A DNA stretch of 64,000 bases from assembly GCF_002001205.1 (NCBI RefSeq), contig NZ_MUNZ01000188.1:1-64000 (forward strand), written 5' to 3'. This document shows positions 48,148 through 56,714 of this stretch, in pieces. This DNA comes from Hydrogenophaga sp. A37 (GTDB taxonomy: Bacteria > Pseudomonadota > Gammaproteobacteria > Burkholderiales > Burkholderiaceae_C). A program made the position numbers and the translations under genes. Within the stretch, counting starts at the first letter, position 1. Each line of letters starts with the position of its first letter. The notes below the pieces were generated by a model. It was given only the letters and a program-made list of their open reading frames with translations. It did no database searches and had not been told where the DNA came from.

Positions 48148-48166
48148 TGCATCTATTGTAGATACA
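48148..48166. promoter_or_regulatory. MarR-type operator between divergent genes
   Basis: TGCATCTA-TTG-TAGATACA is an inverted repeat with one mismatch, AT-rich in otherwise GC-rich DNA. It ends one base before the first possible MarR start codon at 48167 and lies 25 bp upstream of the thioesterase start. Binding would cover both promoters. Confidence 0.6.
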
Positions 48167-48661
48167 ATGAAATGCATGAACCCTGTCGCCACCGCGTCAA
48201 CCCCCACAGCCTCTCCGGTCAAGCCCCAGGGCTGCACCAATCTCAAGCTGCGCCAGCTGATGCGCCGCATTGCCAGCCACTACGACGCCGAGCTCGGCAA
48301 GACCGGTCTCAAGACCACGCAGTACTCGCTGCTGTCCTATGTGGTGAAGCTTGGGCCGATCCGGGCGGTGGATCTCGCGGCGCAGATGAAGATGAGCACT
48401 TCCACGCTCTCGCGCAACCTGCAGCCGCTGGTGGCGGCCGGCTGGTTGTTGGTGAGCCCGGGTGCGGACGCGCGCAGCCGCCTCATCAGCGCCACACCCG
48501 CAGGTCTGGCCAAACGCACCGAGGCGCAGCGGCGCTGGCGCGTCGCGCAGGAGGGCATCAACCAGACGCTGGGTCTGGACCGGGTGCTGGCATTGCACGC
48601 GCTGATCGACGAATCCATGGACCTGCTCAACCCCGAAGGAGACACCCATGAAACGGCATGA
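48167..48661 (+). CDS. MarR-family transcriptional regulator
   Basis: A 164-residue winged-helix regulator. The HTH is LGPIRAVDLAAQMKMSTSTLSRNLQPLVAAGWL, followed by the wing PGADARSRLISATPAG. The start is ATG 48167 or 48176; both follow the operator so closely that the transcript may be nearly leaderless. The 3' end overlaps the MFS gene by 14 bp, which indicates an operon. Confidence 0.9.
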   Translation: MKCMNPVATASTPTASPVKPQGCTNLKLRQLMRRIASHYDAELGKTGLKTTQYSLLSYVVKLGPIRAVDLAAQMKMSTSTLSRNLQPLVAAGWLLVSPGADARSRLISATPAGLAKRTEAQRRWRVAQEGINQTLGLDRVLALHALIDESMDLLNPEGDTHETA

Positions 48662-49868
48662 CACCCCGGGCGTGGTCTGGTGGCTGGTGTTGCTGGCGGC
48701 GGCGGGCGCCTTTGCGCTCACCATGGGAACGCGCCAGACCATGGGCTTCTTTCTCTCCCCGCTGAACACCGCCACCGGTCTGGGCGTGGGCAGCATCAGC
48801 CTGGCCTTCGCCTTCGGGCAGCTCTGGTGGGGCCTCACGCAGCCGTTTGCCGGCGCGGTGGCCGACCGCGTGGGCGCGGGGCGTGTGCTGTTGGTCGGCG
48901 TGCTGCTGGTGGCCTTGGGCACATTTCTCACGCCGTTCATGACGACCACCTGGGGTCTCATTTTCGCCATCGGCGTGCTGGCCGCGGGGGGCGCGGGCAT
49001 GGCGGGGCCGTCGGTGTTGATGGCCGCGACCGCGCGACTGATCCCGGCCGAGCGGCGCGGCATGGCCACGGGTGTGGTCAACGCCGGCGGCTCGTTTGGC
49101 CAGTTCCTCATGGCACCGCTGGCTGCCGCACTCACCGCCAGCCTGGGCTGGATGGGGGCGCTGCAGGCGCTGGGCTTCATCGTGCTGCTGGCCTTGCCCG
49201 CCGCCTGGGTGCTGCGCGGGCCCGGCCCGGCCGCAGCGCCGGGTGCGGTGCCGGCCATTGCGCTGCCGGCGCGCGAGGCCATCCGCTGCGCGCTGCACAC
49301 GCCGAGCTACCTGCTGCTGTCGGCGGGGTTCTTCGTCTGCGGTTTTCACGTCGCGTTCCTCGCCACACACCTGCCGGGCGTTGTAGCGGCCTGCGGGCTG
49401 CCGGCGCCGGTGGGGGCCTGGGCGCTGGGCGTGATCGGTCTGTTCAACATCATCGGCAGCCTGACCATGGGCTGGGCCGTGGGCCGCTGGCGCATGAAGT
49501 CGCTGCTGTCTCTGGTGTACGCCTCGCGGGCAGTGGCGGTGCTGGTGTTCCTGCTGGCGCCTAAGACCGAGGCGGTGCTTTTGGTGTTCGCCGCCGTGAT
49601 GGGGCTCACGTTCCTGTCCACCGTGCCACCCACGGTGGGGTTGGTGGCCAAGTTCTTCGGCACCGGCAACATGGCCATGCTGTTCGGTCTGGTGATGCTG
49701 TCGCACCAGGCGGGCGGTTTCCTCGGCGCGTGGCTGGGTGGTCAGGTGTTCGAGGCCACCGGCAACTACGACTGGGTCTGGTACCTCGATATCGTGCTGG
49801 CGGTGGCCGCAGCCTTGGTCCATCTGCCGATCAAGGAGCAGGCGCCGGTGCGTTTGCAACCCGCCTGA
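48648..49868 (+). CDS. MFS transporter
   Basis: A 406-residue protein with 12 membrane helices. The MFS loop motif is seen as GAVADRVGAGRVLLVG near residue 74, with ATARLIPAERRGMATGVVNAGGSFGQFL and later GWAVGRWRMKSLLSL. It is likely an exporter or organic-acid carrier controlled by the overlapping MarR gene. The start ATG 48648 has GAAGGAG upstream. Confidence 0.9.
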   Translation: MKRHDTPGVVWWLVLLAAAGAFALTMGTRQTMGFFLSPLNTATGLGVGSISLAFAFGQLWWGLTQPFAGAVADRVGAGRVLLVGVLLVALGTFLTPFMTTTWGLIFAIGVLAAGGAGMAGPSVLMAATARLIPAERRGMATGVVNAGGSFGQFLMAPLAAALTASLGWMGALQALGFIVLLALPAAWVLRGPGPAAAPGAVPAIALPAREAIRCALHTPSYLLLSAGFFVCGFHVAFLATHLPGVVAACGLPAPVGAWALGVIGLFNIIGSLTMGWAVGRWRMKSLLSLVYASRAVAVLVFLLAPKTEAVLLVFAAVMGLTFLSTVPPTVGLVAKFFGTGNMAMLFGLVMLSHQAGGFLGAWLGGQVFEATGNYDWVWYLDIVLAVAAALVHLPIKEQAPVRLQPA

Positions 49869-49902
49869 GCGGACGAGGGCAGGGGGTTGCGGGCGGTGGG
49901 CG

Positions 49903-50508
49903 TCAGCCCTGCACGAGCTTCAGGTAGGCGTCCCGCGTGGCCGGAGAGACCGCGTCCAGGAGTTGCTCGTAGGTCGTCTGGTGGCGCACCAGCAGGCGCG
50001 CCGAGGCCACGCTGCGCGAGCGGCAATACCAGTGGCAGCTGTGCTGCATCAGGTAAAGCTCGGCCAGCAGCGTGCGGGCCTTTTTTCGGGGATCGGGTGA
50101 CGCGCTGTCCAGCGTCTGCGCGATGCCTCTGGCGTGCACGCGCATCACCTCCCTCAGGTCAAAACCCGGCGCAAGGAAGGCGGGCAGCCAGCGGTGGGCG
50201 TGGGGCAGGGGGTTGCGATTGACGCGGGTAGAGGCTTCATCGGCTTGCGACAGTTCGTCGCTGAAGCGTTGAAACTGTTGGGCCAGTTGCTGTTCGGTCG
50301 CTTCGTGCATGGACCAGATCTGCGCCTGTCGATCAGGGTCGCTCTCGCCCAGGGCCCGCATGTAGCCCTCGTTCAGGCGTTCCATCAGCTTCTCGATCTG
50401 GTGGCGCCCCAGGTGGTTCGCGAGCAGGGCGATGCGTTGGCGCTGTTCTCTGGATTTCAGGAGGTAGCCGCCAACGGCGAACAGGAGGAAAAGGGTCAGA
50501 GCGTCCAT
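49903..50508 (-). CDS. Conserved protein of unknown function with N-terminal membrane anchor
   Basis: A 201-residue protein starting with one membrane segment (MDALTLFLLFAVGGYLL), followed by a helical, Arg/Gln-rich region and a C-terminal part with His and Cys residues (LYLMQHSCHWYCRSRSVASARLL). No known domain is recognised. Codon use is like that of neighbouring genes. It is convergent with the MFS gene. Confidence 0.7.
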   Translation of the reverse strand: MDALTLFLLFAVGGYLLKSREQRQRIALLANHLGRHQIEKLMERLNEGYMRALGESDPDRQAQIWSMHEATEQQLAQQFQRFSDELSQADEASTRVNRNPLPHAHRWLPAFLAPGFDLREVMRVHARGIAQTLDSASPDPRKKARTLLAELYLMQHSCHWYCRSRSVASARLLVRHQTTYEQLLDAVSPATRDAYLKLVQG

Positions 50509-50612
50509 GGGTGGGCAGGCATTCGACGGGCAGCCAGTGTGTGGTCACACGGGCTCAAGATGATGGACGCTGTGCCAAGCCCCTACGGGTCATGGCAGGA
50601 GGCTTGCGGGAC

Positions 50613-50894
50613 TCAAGCCTCAACCTTGACGCCTTTCCAGAATGCCACACGCCCCCGGATGTTCTCTGCCTCGGGTTTCGGGTCCGGGTAGTACCAGACG
50701 GCATCCGGGTTCAGCTCGCCGTTGACCAGCAGCGAGTGGTAATGGGCCTGGCCCTTCCAGGCGCAGGCCGTGCGGTGGTTGCTGAAGGTCACAAAGGCGC
50801 GGTTGAGCGCACTTTCGGGAAAGTAGTGGTTGCCCTCGACCAGGACCGTGTCGTCGCTCTCGGCGATCATGGCGCCGTTCCAGGTGGCCTTCAC
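50613..50894 (-). CDS. DUF427 family protein
   Basis: A 93-residue protein matching DUF427: ATWNGAMIAESDDTVLVEGNHYFP, then TACAWKGQAHYHSLLVNGE and AVWYYPDPKPEAENIRGRVAFW. The fold is a small beta-barrel; function is unknown. It is 13 bp downstream of the small basic-protein gene. Confidence 0.92.
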   Translation of the reverse strand: MKATWNGAMIAESDDTVLVEGNHYFPESALNRAFVTFSNHRTACAWKGQAHYHSLLVNGELNPDAVWYYPDPKPEAENIRGRVAFWKGVKVEA

Positions 50895-50907
50895 GCCAGC
50901 GCCCTCG

Positions 50908-51048
50908 TCACTTGTTCTTCTCTTTGCCGCGCGGGATGACCGAGGTCATCGGGGGCATCGGACGGTCCGAGGTGCCCGGTCCTTTGGGAGCGGAGGTGTC
51001 CTTTTTCGGTTTTTTCGACATTTTTTCGTTGCGTTGTTCTTTGCCCAT
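50908..51048 (-). CDS. Small basic conserved protein
   Basis: A 46-residue peptide, MGKEQRNEKMSKKPKKD at its N-terminus and ending VIPRGKEKNK, very rich in Lys and Pro. The start ATG 51048 has a strong Shine-Dalgarno AAAGGAG seven bases upstream, which supports a real gene despite its size. It lies between the DUF427 gene and the DsbG-like gene on the same strand. It may bind nucleic acid, but this is inference from charge alone. Confidence 0.75.
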   Translation of the reverse strand: MGKEQRNEKMSKKPKKDTSAPKGPGTSDRPMPPMTSVIPRGKEKNK

Positions 51049-51113
51049 GGTGTGCTCCTTTGCGGGCCGCGAGTTGCGGCAGAAGGTTGAATGTTAATGC
51101 CGACAGGGCCGGT

Positions 51114-51701
51114 TCAAGGCCGCGCAAGACCCAGAAATTCGGCGAGGGCCGGCGTGTCCATCGATCCGGCCTTGGCCACGATCTGGCCGCTGGTCGCGTT
51201 GCGCGCCACGATGTAGGGCACCGACTCGGCGCCGAGGCGGTCGAGCAGCAGGGTGTTGGCTTTGATCGCCGCTTCGATGTCGGCAGGGATGCTGGCCGAT
51301 GCGGCGGTGCCTCCTTGTCCGGCGAGCAGGGATTTTTCATGCGCGCCCATGGCCTCGACCGGGTTGGCAGCCTGCATCAGGGCCGCGCCCTGGGGCAGGC
51401 TCTTGGGGCCGAGCAGGGCCACGGGCGCCCAGACGAACTTGATCTTGGTGTGCAGTGGCAGGGAGGCTTCCCACAGGTGGCTGCAGTGGGGGCACTGTGG
51501 ATCGAACAGCACATAGACGGTCTGCGCGCTCATCAAGGCACCGGCGGTGAAGCCTTTCGCCTCGGCGGCCAAGGTGTCGAAAGCCTGCGCGGTCTCGATG
51601 CGGCTGGCGGTGGGAACGCTGCTGGCCTCTTCTTTCGAACAAGCGGTGAGCCAGAGCGGGGTGGTCGCCAGAAAGGTCAGAGCAAAACGTCGTGTGGTCA
51701 T
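51114..51701 (-). CDS. DsbG/DsbC-like thioredoxin-fold lipoprotein
   Basis: A 195-residue exported protein. The signal peptide ends in lipobox LTAC (Cys21). The thioredoxin fold has active site CPHC at residues 70-73 (VLFDPQCPHCSHLW) and the cis-Pro region SVPYIVAR. A DsbG-like C-terminal layout without the dimerisation domain suggests a monomeric periplasmic thiol oxidoreductase. ATG 51701 is preferred to ATG 51740. Confidence 0.87.
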   Translation of the reverse strand: MTTRRFALTFLATTPLWLTACSKEEASSVPTASRIETAQAFDTLAAEAKGFTAGALMSAQTVYVLFDPQCPHCSHLWEASLPLHTKIKFVWAPVALLGPKSLPQGAALMQAANPVEAMGAHEKSLLAGQGGTAASASIPADIEAAIKANTLLLDRLGAESVPYIVARNATSGQIVAKAGSMDTPALAEFLGLARP

Positions 51702-51762
51702 GGAGTGGAATCGGGGAGAGGAATGACGGGTTGAGATCATCGCAGGGCGTCGCGGTTCCGGC

Positions 51763-51923
51763 AGAGGCTGAGAGTTTTTCGGCCGGGCCTGAAAGGCGCG
51801 CCAAAACGGCCCGGGTCTAGGCGCAAAACACAGCCGTAGCTCGGGCTACGGCGAGCATTTGCAACGACGAACTGGGTCGTTTTGGCGTGCAAGGCGGGCA
51901 TGGACGAAAGACTCTCAGCCTCT
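51763..51923. repeat. Triple-nested 161-bp inverted repeat
   Basis: Outer arms 51763-51781 and 51905-51923 match at 18 of 19 positions (AGAGGCTGAGAGTTTTTCG on the left). Middle arms 51796-51812 and 51874-51890 match at 15 of 17 (GCGCGCCAAAACGGCCC on the left). The centre is a perfect GCCGTAGC-TCGG-GCTACGGC at 51833-51852. The structure starts at the yeeE-like stop codon and fills the gap before the DsbG-like gene. Long nested symmetry of this kind suits a structured RNA, a miniature transposable element or a chromosomal extragenic palindrome. No T-run is present. Confidence 0.8.
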
Positions 51924-52348
51924 CAGGCCTTGGCCCGCAATCCCTGCGCCAGCGCACCCAGGGCGATGCCGCCCAGTGCCCAGAGCAGGTCCACGTTGCC
52001 GGTGCCCAGGCCCGCGATGGCTGCCCCCGGGCACACGCCGCACAGGCCCCAGCCCACGCCAAACAGCGCCGCACCGACCAGGGTGTCGCGGTTCCAGTGA
52101 CTCACGTGCCGATGGAAATGGCCACCGAGCAGCGGCTGCCGCATGAGACGCGGCCCGAAGCGGTAGGCCAGCAAGGTGACCACTACCCCACCGCCCATCA
52201 CCAGCATCAGCCCGAAGTCCTGAAAGCGCAGAAAACCCAGCACCACCTCGGGCTTGACCATGGAGGACAGCGAAAGGCCGAAACCGAACAGCGCACCGCT
52301 GGCCAGCACGGCCAGGGCTTTGAGTGGGGTGACCACGAAGCCACTCAT
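51923..52348 (-). CDS. YeeE/YedE-type membrane protein, second half (DUF6691)
   Basis: A 141-residue membrane protein with four helices. Conserved parts are ASGALFGFGLSLSSMVKPEVVLGFL and GWGLCGVCPGAAIAGLG, with the family cysteines. It forms a pair with the next gene upstream; together they equal one full-length YeeE/YedE transporter, a family that includes thiosulfate transporters (TsuA). ATG 52348 overlaps the partner stop by 4 bp. Confidence 0.88.
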   Translation of the reverse strand: MSGFVVTPLKALAVLASGALFGFGLSLSSMVKPEVVLGFLRFQDFGLMLVMGGGVVVTLLAYRFGPRLMRQPLLGGHFHRHVSHWNRDTLVGAALFGVGWGLCGVCPGAAIAGLGTGNVDLLWALGGIALGALAQGLRAKA

Positions 52349-52830
52349 GCGAACCACCTACCGACGAGGTTGGCGGTCAGAAACGCCGTGGCCATGAAGG
52401 TCAGCACCGCCGCCAGCGAGGGCCACTGCAGCGAGCCCAGGCCGCAGATGCCGTGACCGGAGGTGCAACCGTTGCCGAGCCGTGCACCATAGCCCACGAG
52501 CAGTCCGCCCATGAGCAGTTGCCAGGCGGGAACATCGGTGGAACCGGGTGTGCCATCGGAGAACCCCAGCCACCAGACCAGCGCCCCCAGGATCAGCCCC
52601 AGCGCATAGACGAGGCGCCAGGCGCGCGAGTCCGTGAAACGCGCCTGCTGGAAGAACGGACGCTGGACGACAAACGACCAGGACGATGAAAACACCGTGC
52701 TCATGCCGCCAATCAGGCCGGTGCTCACGAAGAGCAGCGCGACACCGGCGCCGATGAGCGCGCCGCCGAGCAGGTAGTGTTGCCAGCCGAAGGGAAAAAG
52801 GGAGGCAGGAATCAGGGTGTCCATGGGCAT
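52345..52830 (-). CDS. YeeE/YedE-type membrane protein, first half
   Basis: A 161-residue membrane protein with about four helices and the family signature GYGARLGNGCTSGHGICGLG near residue 116-135. The conserved Cys are proposed to handle thiosulfate or other sulfur species in YeeE homologues. The start is ATG 52830 or 52824; no clear Shine-Dalgarno is visible. It is coupled to the second half. Confidence 0.88.
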   Translation of the reverse strand: MPMDTLIPASLFPFGWQHYLLGGALIGAGVALLFVSTGLIGGMSTVFSSSWSFVVQRPFFQQARFTDSRAWRLVYALGLILGALVWWLGFSDGTPGSTDVPAWQLLMGGLLVGYGARLGNGCTSGHGICGLGSLQWPSLAAVLTFMATAFLTANLVGRWFA

Positions 52831-52863
52831 CCAAGGAGGTCGTGCTGCGCACGGGCCGAGAAT

Positions 52864-52895
52864 GAAAAAGCCCGCTGTCCAGGAGACAGCGGGCT
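52864..52895 (-). terminator. Intrinsic terminator after tRNA-Thr
   Basis: On the minus strand AGCCCGCTGTC, loop TCCTG, GACAGCGGGCT followed by TTTT: an 11-bp perfect stem 12 bp after the tRNA 3' end. Confidence 0.92.
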
Positions 52896-52907
52896 GATCA
52901 AATTGTG

Positions 52908-52983
52908 TGGTGCCGGAGAGATGAATCGAACACCCGACCTTCTCATTACGAATGAGCTGCTCTACCGACTGAGCTACACCGGC
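52908..52983 (-). tRNA. tRNA-Thr (anticodon CGT)
   Basis: A 76-nt cloverleaf with encoded CCA. The acceptor arms are GCCGGTG and the matching 3' arm ending CCGGCA-CCA. The D arm has GTAGCTCAGTCGGTAGAGC, the anticodon arm GCTCA-TTCGTAA-TGAGA with anticodon CGT, and the T arm GTTCGATTC. The gene starts 11 bp after the fbp stop on the same strand. Confidence 0.95.
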
Positions 52984-52994
52984 AACGCCCGCGA

Positions 52995-54002
52995 TTATAG
53001 CGTGCCGTGGTAGCTGGTGATGCGCTCGACTTCGTTCTTCGAGCCCAGGATCACGCTCACGCGCTCGTGCAGTTTGGTCGGTTGGATGTCGAGGATGCGC
53101 TGCTGGCCGTTGGTGGCCGCGCCGCCCGCTTGCTCCACCAGCCAGCTCATGGGGTTGGCTTCGTACATCAGGCGCAGCTTGCCGGCTTTCTGGGGTTCAC
53201 GCTTGTCCCAGGGGTACAGGAACACGCCGCCGCGCGTGAGGATGCGGTGCACGTCGGCCACCATGGAGGCGACCCAGCGCATGTTGAAGTCTTTGCCGCG
53301 TGGGCCTTCCTTGCCGGCCAGGCACTCGTCGACATAGCGCTTCACCGGCTCGTCCCAGTGCCGCATGTTGCTCATGTTGATCGCAAATTCCTTGGTGTCG
53401 GCGGGGATCTCGACGTTCTCCTTGATCAGCACGAAGGAACCCTGTTCCCGGTCCAGCGAGAACATGACCACGCCGTCGCCCACCGTCAGGACCAGCGTGG
53501 TCTGTGGGCCGTAGACGCAATAGCCGGCGGCCACCTGCTGGCTACCGGGCTGCAGGAAGTCGGCCTCGCTCACCCCCGGGCTGCCTTCGGGCTTCTTGAG
53601 CACGCTGAAGATGGTGCCGATGGACACATTCACGTCGATGTTCGAGGAGCCGTCGAGCGGGTCGAACATGAGCAGGTATTCGCCCTGCGGGTAGCGGTTG
53701 GGCACCACGTAGATGCTGTCCATCTCTTCGCTGGCCATGGCCGCCAGGTGGCCGCCCCATTCGTTGGCTTCGATCAGCACCTCGTTGGCGATGATGTCGA
53801 GCTGCTTCTGCATCTCGCCTTGCACGTTCTCGGTGTCGGCGGCGCCGAGGATGCCCCCGAGGTCACCCTTGTTGACGGCCTGGCTGATGCTCTTGCACGA
53901 GCGCGCCACCACTTCCAGCAGCAGGCGCAGGTCGCCCGGGATGTGGCCATCGACGCGCTGTTGTTCGACGAGGTAGCGGGTGAGGGAGATTTTTTTGGTC
54001 AT
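52995..54002 (-). CDS. fbp: Fructose-1,6-bisphosphatase class 1
   Basis: A 335-residue gluconeogenic enzyme. The metal-binding motif [20 protein letters not shown] is near residue 110 and the C-terminal [22 protein letters not shown] is also diagnostic. It hydrolyses fructose 1,6-bisphosphate to fructose 6-phosphate. The length matches the family. It follows pepN by 9 bp and may be co-transcribed with it and with tRNA-Thr. Confidence 0.96.
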   Translation of the reverse strand: MTKKISLTRYLVEQQRVDGHIPGDLRLLLEVVARSCKSISQAVNKGDLGGILGAADTENVQGEMQKQLDIIANEVLIEANEWGGHLAAMASEEMDSIYVVPNRYPQGEYLLMFDPLDGSSNIDVNVSIGTIFSVLKKPEGSPGVSEADFLQPGSQQVAAGYCVYGPQTTLVLTVGDGVVMFSLDREQGSFVLIKENVEIPADTKEFAINMSNMRHWDEPVKRYVDECLAGKEGPRGKDFNMRWVASMVADVHRILTRGGVFLYPWDKREPQKAGKLRLMYEANPMSWLVEQAGGAATNGQQRILDIQPTKLHERVSVILGSKNEVERITSYHGTL

Positions 54003-54011
54003 GGGTCTTCC

Positions 54012-56714
54012 TTATTCGGCAAGAGCGCGAGTCACAACCTCACGCACATCGTTGCTCAGATCGGCCTTCGCGGCCACGCGTGCAATCGCCTCGCGCGCCG
54101 CACCGCGGTAGGGCTCGGCGAGCTTTTTCCAGCGGTCGAGCGCGCGCGCCAGGCGGGCGGCGACCTGCGGATTGATGGCGTCGAGTTCCAGCACGCGATC
54201 GCTCCAGAACACGTAGCCCGCCGCGTCGCCGCGGTGGAAGGCGCCGGGGTTGGCGCTGCAGTAGCTGAACACCACGCTGCGCGCCCGGTTGGGGTTCTTG
54301 AGGTTGAAGTCCGGGTGGGTCATGAGCTGGCGCACGGCCGGCAGCACGTTGCCACCGCGGTCGGGCGCGCCGGCCTGCAGCGCGAACCACTTGTCAATGA
54401 CCAGGGCCTCGTTCTTGAACATCGCGTGAAAGCGCACCAGCGCGTCCTGCGCCAGTGGCTGGCCGCTCACCACCAGGGCCGACAGCGCGTTGAAGCGGTC
54501 GGTCATGTTGCCGGCGTCCTTGAAGCGCTGGTAGGCCTTGCCGGGCCAGACCGTGTCGCCACTCTCACGCGCGGCCAGGCAGAGCATGGTCAATGCCAGA
54601 CCAGCGAGCGCGCGGCGGCCGGTGCTCACCGGGTCGGGGCGGTAGGCGCCGTTGTCCTTGTGCTGCTCGTAGGCCCAGGCCCAGTCGGCCTGCAGGGCTT
54701 CGGCCAACTGTTCGCGCATGGTTTCGCGCACAGCGTGGATGCGCTGCGGGTCGACCACGTCGAGCTGCTCGGCGATGTAGGTTTCGCTGGGCAGTGTGAG
54801 CACCAGTTCCTTGAACGCCGCGTCCAGTGTGGGGTGGCGCAGCACCTCGCGCATGGCGTTCAGGTAGGCGGCATCGAGCGGCTCGCGTGGCAGCGGACCG
54901 TCGGCGCGGATGGCCGCCAGCGCCAGGCGCAAGGCCAGCCGCTGGCCGGCTTCCCAGCGGTTGAAGGCATCGGTGTCGTGCGCCAGCAGGCTCAGCAGCT
55001 GGGGGTCGGTGTACTCGGCGTCCAGCACCACCGGGGCCGAAAAGCCGCGCAGCATGGAGGGCACCGGTTCGGCGTCGAGGTTGACGAAGGTGAAGCTCTC
55101 GCTGGCCTGCGTCAGCACGAAGGTGCGCGTACCGCTTTCAGCCTGGTTCCAGTGCGCCAGCTGCAGCGGCAGCTCGGTGCCGCTGGCATCCAGCAGACCG
55201 ATGGCGACCGGAATCACGAACGGCTCTTTCATCGACTGCCCCGGCGTGGGCGCACAGCTCTGGGTGAGCGTGAGCGTGTAGCTGAGGGACGCGGCGTCGT
55301 ACACGCCCCGCGCCCGCACCACAGGTGTGCCGGCCTGGCTGTACCAGCGCTTGAACTGCGGCAGCAGGCGGGCGAGGTCGCTGTGGGGGTTGGCGTCGGC
55401 GATGGCCTGGGCGAAATCGTCGCAGGTCACGGCCTGCCCATCGTGGCGCTCGAAATAGAGCTTCATGCCCGCAGCGAAGCCGGCGCGTCCCACCAGGGTC
55501 TGCATCATGCGCACGACCTCTGCGCCTTTTTCGTAGACCGTGACGGTGTAGAAATTGTTGATCTCGACGTACTGGTCGGGGCGCACCGGGTGCGCCATCG
55601 GGCCGGCGTCTTCGGGGAACTGCATGGTGCGCAGCACGCGCACGTCTTCAATGCGTTTGACCGCGCGCGCCGAGGGCTCAGCGCACAGGTCCATGCTGAA
55701 CTCCTGGTCGCGGAAGACGGTCAGGCCTTCCTTGAGCGAGAGCTGGAACCAGTCGCGGCAGGTGACGCGGTTGCCGGTCCAGTTGTGGAAGTACTCGTGG
55801 CCCACGACCGACTCGATGTTGGAGAAGTCGGTGTCGGTGGCGGTCGCGCTGTTGGCCAGCACGTACTTCGTGTTGAAGATGTTCAGGCCCTTGTTTTCCA
55901 TGGCGCCCATGTTGAAGTCGCTGGTGGCGACGATCATGAAACGCTCCAGATCGAGTGGCAGGCCGAAGCGCGCTTCGTCCCAGATCACGCTGTTGACCAG
56001 CGAGTTCATCGCGTGTTCGGTCTTGTCCATGTCGCCGGGGCGCACATAGACTTGCAGCAGGTGCTGGTTGCCACTGCGCGAGGTGATGCGCTGCTCGCGC
56101 GCCACCAGCTTGCCGGCCACGAGCGCGAAGAGGTAACAAGGCTTCTTGTGCGGATCGACCCACTTCGCGAAGTGGCGGCCATCGGGCAGCCGTCCTTCTT
56201 CCACCAGGTTGCCGTTGGACAGCAGCACCGGGTATTTGGCCTTGTCGGCGCGCAGCGTCACCGTGTAGCTCGCCATCACGTCGGAGCGGTCGAGGAAGTA
56301 GGTGATGCGGCGGAAGCCCTCGGCCTCGCACTGCGTGAAGAAGGTGTCCTGGCTCACGTACAGACCCATGAGCTGGGTGTTCTTTTCGGGCGCGCAGGTG
56401 GTGAAGATTTCCAGATCGAAGGGCTCGGGGCCTTCGGGCAGGTTGGCCAGCACCAGGGCCTGGCCGTCCATCTTGAACGAGCAGCCGCCGCCGTTGAGCA
56501 TCACGCGCGCCAGGTTCAGGTCTTCGCCGTCCAGGCGCAGCGCCTGCTCGGGCACGTCGGGATTGCGGCGCAGGCGCATCTTGTTGAGCACCCGCGTCTT
56601 GAGCGGATCGAGGTCGAAGCTCAGATCGACGGTGTCGATCCAGAAAGCCGGAGGGGCGTAGTCTTCTCGGCGGACCACAGTGGTTGGGCCGCCGGCCTCA
56701 CGCGATGGGTTCAT
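54012..56714 (-). CDS. pepN: Aminopeptidase N
   Basis: A 900-residue M1 zinc metallopeptidase. The exopeptidase motif GAMENKG and the zinc site HEYFHNWTGNRVTCRDWFQL with the third ligand Glu in LKEGLTVFRDQEF lie near residues 260-320. The C-terminal helical domain is complete. It trims N-terminal residues from peptides in the cytoplasm. The start overlaps the HAD gene stop by 4 bp. The length is typical. Confidence 0.96.
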   Translation of the reverse strand: MNPSREAGGPTTVVRREDYAPPAFWIDTVDLSFDLDPLKTRVLNKMRLRRNPDVPEQALRLDGEDLNLARVMLNGGGCSFKMDGQALVLANLPEGPEPFDLEIFTTCAPEKNTQLMGLYVSQDTFFTQCEAEGFRRITYFLDRSDVMASYTVTLRADKAKYPVLLSNGNLVEEGRLPDGRHFAKWVDPHKKPCYLFALVAGKLVAREQRITSRSGNQHLLQVYVRPGDMDKTEHAMNSLVNSVIWDEARFGLPLDLERFMIVATSDFNMGAMENKGLNIFNTKYVLANSATATDTDFSNIESVVGHEYFHNWTGNRVTCRDWFQLSLKEGLTVFRDQEFSMDLCAEPSARAVKRIEDVRVLRTMQFPEDAGPMAHPVRPDQYVEINNFYTVTVYEKGAEVVRMMQTLVGRAGFAAGMKLYFERHDGQAVTCDDFAQAIADANPHSDLARLLPQFKRWYSQAGTPVVRARGVYDAASLSYTLTLTQSCAPTPGQSMKEPFVIPVAIGLLDASGTELPLQLAHWNQAESGTRTFVLTQASESFTFVNLDAEPVPSMLRGFSAPVVLDAEYTDPQLLSLLAHDTDAFNRWEAGQRLALRLALAAIRADGPLPREPLDAAYLNAMREVLRHPTLDAAFKELVLTLPSETYIAEQLDVVDPQRIHAVRETMREQLAEALQADWAWAYEQHKDNGAYRPDPVSTGRRALAGLALTMLCLAARESGDTVWPGKAYQRFKDAGNMTDRFNALSALVVSGQPLAQDALVRFHAMFKNEALVIDKWFALQAGAPDRGGNVLPAVRQLMTHPDFNLKNPNRARSVVFSYCSANPGAFHRGDAAGYVFWSDRVLELDAINPQVAARLARALDRWKKLAEPYRGAAREAIARVAAKADLSNDVREVVTRALAE

